This document shows positions 26,401 through 32,400 of a stretch of 64,000 nucleotides of DNA, one piece after another (the stretch's first letter is position 1; each line of letters opens with the position of its first letter). This DNA is from Tretioscincus oriximinensis (taxonomy: Eukaryota > Chordata > Lepidosauria > Squamata > Gymnophthalmidae): assembly GCA_022410635.1 (NCBI GenBank), contig JAJVDF010000952.1:143390-207389 (forward strand), read 5' to 3'. The notes under the pieces were generated by a model. It was not told the DNA's origin. It ran no database searches and saw nothing but the letters and a program-made list of their open reading frames with translations. The position numbers and the translations under genes were made by a program.

Positions 26401-29400
26401 ATGTCTAACCCTGTCTTAAAGCTATCCAGGCTGCTAGCTACCACCACCTCTTCTGGAAATAAATTCTATAGGCGATACCCTCTGGGTAAAAAAATACTTT
26501 CCTTTGTCTGTTGTCATTCCTATGTTCAGAAACACTCATTTTCAGACAGTCACTCAGATTTGTTTCTTGAAGAAAAGTCAATGTATCTCATAGAGGACAT
26601 AGCTTTCCTTCTAGGTCTTGAAAGTCCAAAGGAATGTAAACTCAACATTTGGCATTAGATTAGCGGTAGGAGTTGCCAGAACTCCCAACCATGTATTTTT
26701 GTAGGGTTTATTCTCTTAGGAGTATTTTAGCTAAAATTGCAAAGTCCCAATGAACTTGCAGAAAAGGAATTTGAACAGATTCCTAGCCTGTTGTTTTTAA
26801 ACACAAGAGAGGGCACAAGACATTAACAGCACAACACAAAATAAAACAAAAAATGGGTTTAAAAAGCCATACTCGGTTGTCAGTTCAGAGCAGCATTTTG
26901 ATTAGAAGATAAAACTTCCTAAATCAGAATAACAATTTCATTATCTCATCAATCAAATAAGTGCACATGTATCTAAATGTACTGGAATAAGAAACTCTTT
27001 TTCTCTGTGGTGAATCTCAGTTGAAAGACAATTGTGGCTTTTAATAGCGTACCTTCTAGTGAACAATTAAACTTCAAGCCCTGGGTATGTCTCCCCCCCC
27101 ACAACACCCTCTAATTTGCCTCCAAGCTTCCGCAAATGTAAATCCTGTAATCTTTTTAAATCTCTCACGTGCTAATACTGCATGTGATTTCCAGATCTAT
27201 TACAAGGCTGTTATGTAGATAGGTATTCAGTTTTAGAAGTTATTATTAGAAGAAAGCACATCCATCATTGTAAAGACAGGTATATGCATGCAGTCATGTG
27301 TTACACAGAAAAAGGAAACACTAATTTAAATTATTTGTGTATCATCTTTCCCCCCACCTACACACCCCAAAAAATTCTCAAGGTGCTTTACAGCTTTACA
27401 AAAAATTACACAAGTCTTCATTAACATATAAGAACTGGCATGAATGGCTCAGTCTCAGGCATGAATGGCTCAGTCGCTAAGGAGATGGTCTTTCATCTGA
27501 GTGATCAGGTTTCGGAGACCTGTGTTGGACATGGGGAGGGGTGAGCGCCTTCCACTAACTGACGCAAAGGACAGTAGAGGGTTCCCACCCTGCTACACAG
27601 CAGCTTAAGACGGACCTCTAATGAAAGGCTTGTTCTTAAGCTCTATGCCACTGTGCCTCACAGGTTCACCAAGGTGATGACAGGGTAAACAAGGTCCGCC
27701 CCACATCCAGGCATAAGCTAGCAGAAGTGGTTGAGCGCTACCCCATATGGCGACACTAGCCAACTCAGTCTTGTGCAACCTGCTGGGGGACTGCTATGGG
27801 AGCTGCCATTGCCCGCTCCAAGGCAATGGAGGGTGACAGCATCTACCCAGGGCATCGAGGTCAGGTGAAGTTTTTGTCTTAGATTGCGCAGGTGCAATTG
27901 GTGGGCCACTGTATGAGACAGAATGATGGACAGAATGAGCCCTAGACCGGTTCAGAAGGCTCCTCTTACATTCTTATGTCTTGACACTGCCTCCGAAGTG
28001 GAGTAACAGACAATATTCCTGAAATGCCATTTGCATAGAGTCGACAACAAGAGTAGATTTTGCCTTCTCCTTCTGCTTTATACCCCACGCTTGTCACCCA
28101 AAGGGTCTCAGAGCAGCTGACAAGGTTATTTTCCACCTGAAGGCTTACACCTGTCTTTCCCACCCTGTTGTGGTGGTAAACATTAATCTACTTGCAAATG
28201 TCTTTGCTTTCAAACAGCTGGGTTGATTGAAACTGAGGCCAGTAGAGGGCATGAATCCTTCTCCACGACCAACAGATGGGTCTCTCTGTTGAAACACTGA
28301 GCTCTTAACCTCTTGCACCATCATGCCTCATGGGCTATCATGTGAACCAGAATGGAGGACTCCTCTTATGTATTTAAGATTTTGGGACTATGTATAGTTG
28401 GATTTCACCAATTTGCAGATGAAAAATCAACCCAAGAAGGAATCAGTCTGAAATATCAGCTTGCTAAGGGATATAATTCCATCACTAGATCAGAAAACTA
28501 GTGATGCAAAGGATGCCAGAACTACTGAACCTAAGGACTTATTTTAAGGAAATGTCAAATATTTTCATCTTTATGTTTGTTTTTGTTCTTTTAGTGATAC
28601 TTAATGAACTTAAAGTTTTGTTGTCTGGTCTGTATAATGGGCCAATGCTGCAATTGTAAAAAATCCTACTACAATTTCTGGCCTAGTTTTTCAATGCGGT
28701 GCAGTACTGAAATTTTCTGGCGTTACTATTCTACAAATCTTACAGACCATAATTTTTGGAAGGACGTGAGACTTGTTTTGCTACTTGGTCAAAAGATGTC
28801 ACATTTCTAGTACCCTGTGCTATAATGTGCTAGCTATTTAAGGAAGATTAATATGAAAAAGAAAAGGCGTCATGTTGAATCCTCAACTTCAGATGATTCA
28901 TTTTCAGATGATTTGTATAGGGAAGCGATTATTTTAAAATGCTTGAGCACAATGGATACTTTTATACTTCATTACTTTTACCATCATGTTCTCCTAACAA
29001 GAATCAGGTATAAATAACTATGTCGTCTAGAAGTACAATAGCTAGGATTTCCTCAACTGAATTTATTTACTGGTTTATGTTTAAAAAAACTTTCAAGAAT
29101 GATGGGGGAATGTTCTGGAGGGACTCAATGATCTTATTTATTTGTACTTACGGTATATCCTGTCCTATACCCAAAGGTCTCATGGCGGCCAACCAAAGGA
29201 TGGCACATATAGCTTTTGTTGCTTTCTCCACAACAGACACCTTGTGAAGTAGGTGGTGCTGAGAGAGTTCTAGAGAACTGTGACTGGCCAAAAGTCACCA
29301 TCTGGCTTTCATGGATGAGTGGGGAATCGAACCAGGAGACTACCAGATAAGAGTCCAACACTCTAACCACTACACCAAATTGGCTCTCATGGCTGGCTCT

Positions 29401-32400
29401 CTATTGCTCTAATCGCAATACTTGCTATCGGACAGCCGAGTTGAATGAAACTAAGGCCAATAGAGGATGCTCAGTCTTTCCCATGGCTGACACAGACCTT
29501 CAAGAATGGGCCTCTCGATTGAAAGACTGTTTCTTAACCTCTGTACCACCATGCCTCTAAGTGAGCCTTTGATCTGATTAAGCAGGTCTCTTGGCTCTTG
29601 TATGGGACAGCTCTTGGCAGCTCAGCAGAGTTCATTTAAGGCAAGAACACCAAGGTTAAAAGGATCCTCTTCACTTGTTTAAAAAACAGATGAAAAAGAT
29701 ATGAAGACTCATAGTTTCAAGCTGATTCTGAGGGACACTTCTGTTGAAACCTATTAAAATAAATCTAGTTCTCATTTGAGTTATTCACCACTGTACAATG
29801 GCCATAGGTGCGTGATTTAAACCATAGGTGCCAGGTTTTCCACATTTCCACTTCCTTTCCAGTGGGTCTCCACGTTTGCTTCTTCAATCAAAACTAAATA
29901 CGAGTTCAAATTATGTCAACTCCGACGCTCCTTTGCAGCTATAACCCCATTTCATTTTTTCAGTGTGAGGGTGCAGAATTGGGAGGAGGAGGAGGTTTTT
30001 ATACCCCGCTTCTCTCACCCAAAGGGACTCACTTATCTAATTGTAATTTCTTACTTTTGAATAGCTGGGGTAAGTTTGCTAGAAAAACCTAGCCTGAGGC
30101 ATCTATCGATCATACCTTGACTAACCCTGTCTTCTGATGGGAATTAGCTTAATGGGCTTTCTGTGTCTTCTTAATCTGAGAGAATTAACAGACTCCTACA
30201 TATATATTAATTTTGCTGCTTCAGGGTGCAACTGACTGTGCATCTGCATGTATATGTGAGACACTTATACTGTCCAGGCTTTATGCATTCTTGTGCTAAA
30301 ACCCCTCGAGGTGCGTCTGGTTTTTTTCTCCTCCACCTTCAGATACTGATTGTACTGTTTTAAAATCTAAATTTTGTACTTTTTGTTGTTGTTGCTGCCC
30401 CAAGACCTTTGGGTATGAGGTGGGGTATAAATGTAAATAAATAAATAAATAATAATAAATAAATAAATCTTTTGTCCTAGTTTACCTTCTGTCGGGGTTC
30501 ACCATTAGTGATATATTAATTGGCATTAATATATTTAATATAAATATATACAAGAATTGGTCCCCAGAAGCCCAGGCAGCTTGATTGCAAAAATTTTGGG
30601 AAATTCCCAGCACAGGGTGTTGCAAGGGAGCTAATCTCTCTTCCTGCCCTGAAGCAACACCCATTTAGCAAGTTTTCCTTCGCCCATTATCTCAAGGGGC
30701 ACCCATTGTATTAGTAGCCCTGGCTTAATGGCGTTAGTCAATTGCCTGGAAAGCCCAGAGGAAGTCTTTTGTCCACCCCTTCTCCTTGGGAGGAGGGAGA
30801 CACGTCACACAGGTGTCACAACCTGGGCCCACCTCCGGTCCGCCCCAAGCCACACCTTCTGAACTCCCACTTTCTGACGTCTCTATTCTTGTACCGCCTT
30901 CTCTTTTGGAGTCAATAAAAACCAGTGCACAGGGGTGCTCTGGAGGTTCCATGACCCACGTGGGCCTCCTAGATCTTGCCTCATGATCTAGGTTTAAGGC
31001 CTCTGTGTGAGTTGTTAATGGGAGTCAGATTCTACACGTGTCCGTATCCTGATGATTCAGCTGCCTCTGATCTGCAGACACCTTAATAACGTGGTAAGCA
31101 AACCCCCATTAACCTTCAGTTGTTTTTCTTAAAAAATCCAGTAACATTCATCAAATGCAATAACCTATAATACAACACTAAATAAACTGCCAATGAAATA
31201 TGTAAATGAAAATCAATGCAAACTAAAGTCAAGAATTACTGCTCCTTGGGCAAAGACCAGAGCAGAAAGAAAAGTAATAGGGATTGCAAATAAAATCTAT
31301 AAAATCCATAAACATGAAGATCCCGTTTGAGGGGGAGAAAAGGGCTGTTAAATAAAAAAAGCATCAGGGTTGACTTCATTAGGTATAAGGGAAGGACAAA
31401 CAACAGGCTCCAGGGAATAAAGAGGTAGACCTGTATCTTTGTCATTCCTTCCATGATCCTGTGAGAAGAGTACTCCATTGTGCAGGCCAGAATATAAATA
31501 TATGTAAACAAATAAACTGTGTACAATATAAAGTCTGCTTGCATTGATATACATATATCAGTATGCATACAGTTGACCATATGCAGAATATGTAGTTATT
31601 ACAGGGAGCTAGTGAGGAGGGAGGATTGAGCTAGATGTGCCCTGACCTCTGACTTAATTCCAAGACAGAGGGGCAAAATGGCTGCCAATGTTCAGAAGAA
31701 AGAAGGTACTAGACAACATGCATGTATATAAGGTGAATTTGGGGTGCTAACTGTCACACATGCATATGTGAGTGCAAAGATGGCGTCTCTTCCATTGCAA
31801 CATGCTATGATGAAAGATAAGCTGCGTTGACCCTCACCTTCTGCTGGCTATCTTGTACATGTCTATGCAAGCTACAGACAGAAACACCCAGCCTCTTTCT
31901 GTCATAGCACTTATACCAGGCAGTGTGACAGGAGAGAAACCAAAAGTCTGAATTTGAAAAATTTAATGATCAAACTTAATTTAAAAAAAATCCAGACTTA
32001 CACCCAGGAACCCAGAATTTAAATCCAGATTCTCAGAATACATCCCTACGCTTCATTAGCCAGGAGTATCCTAGCATTCCAAAAGATTTGGTAACCCTAC
32101 TATAGCTGTATATAAAGATGAAGGGTCTCACTGAGGTATATTAGGTGGCTTCCTTAACAGACAGATAAGTAGCCTATGCTGACTTGATTTCTAAGTCTAT
32201 ATATTTTAATCTTGGTGAGAAAGGATTCTGGAGTAATACTGGTTTGGTGAGCAAAGTGAAGGATGTACACATGGAAACTGCAAGAAAGGGAGAACAATGA
32301 ACCAGATTTCTCTTCCTCCTTTCCTCACATCCTCATTGTTCTATTACTGCCAACCACAGGTTAATACCACAGCCAGCAAAGAAAAAGAAGAGGGGAGGAA

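Noticed and set aside
30481..31117. 9-base target duplication with TG...CA ends for the first LTR
   Set aside because: Reading the end at CA gives imperfect 9-base flanks. Reading it at TTA gives an exact 6-base duplication that agrees with the second LTR.
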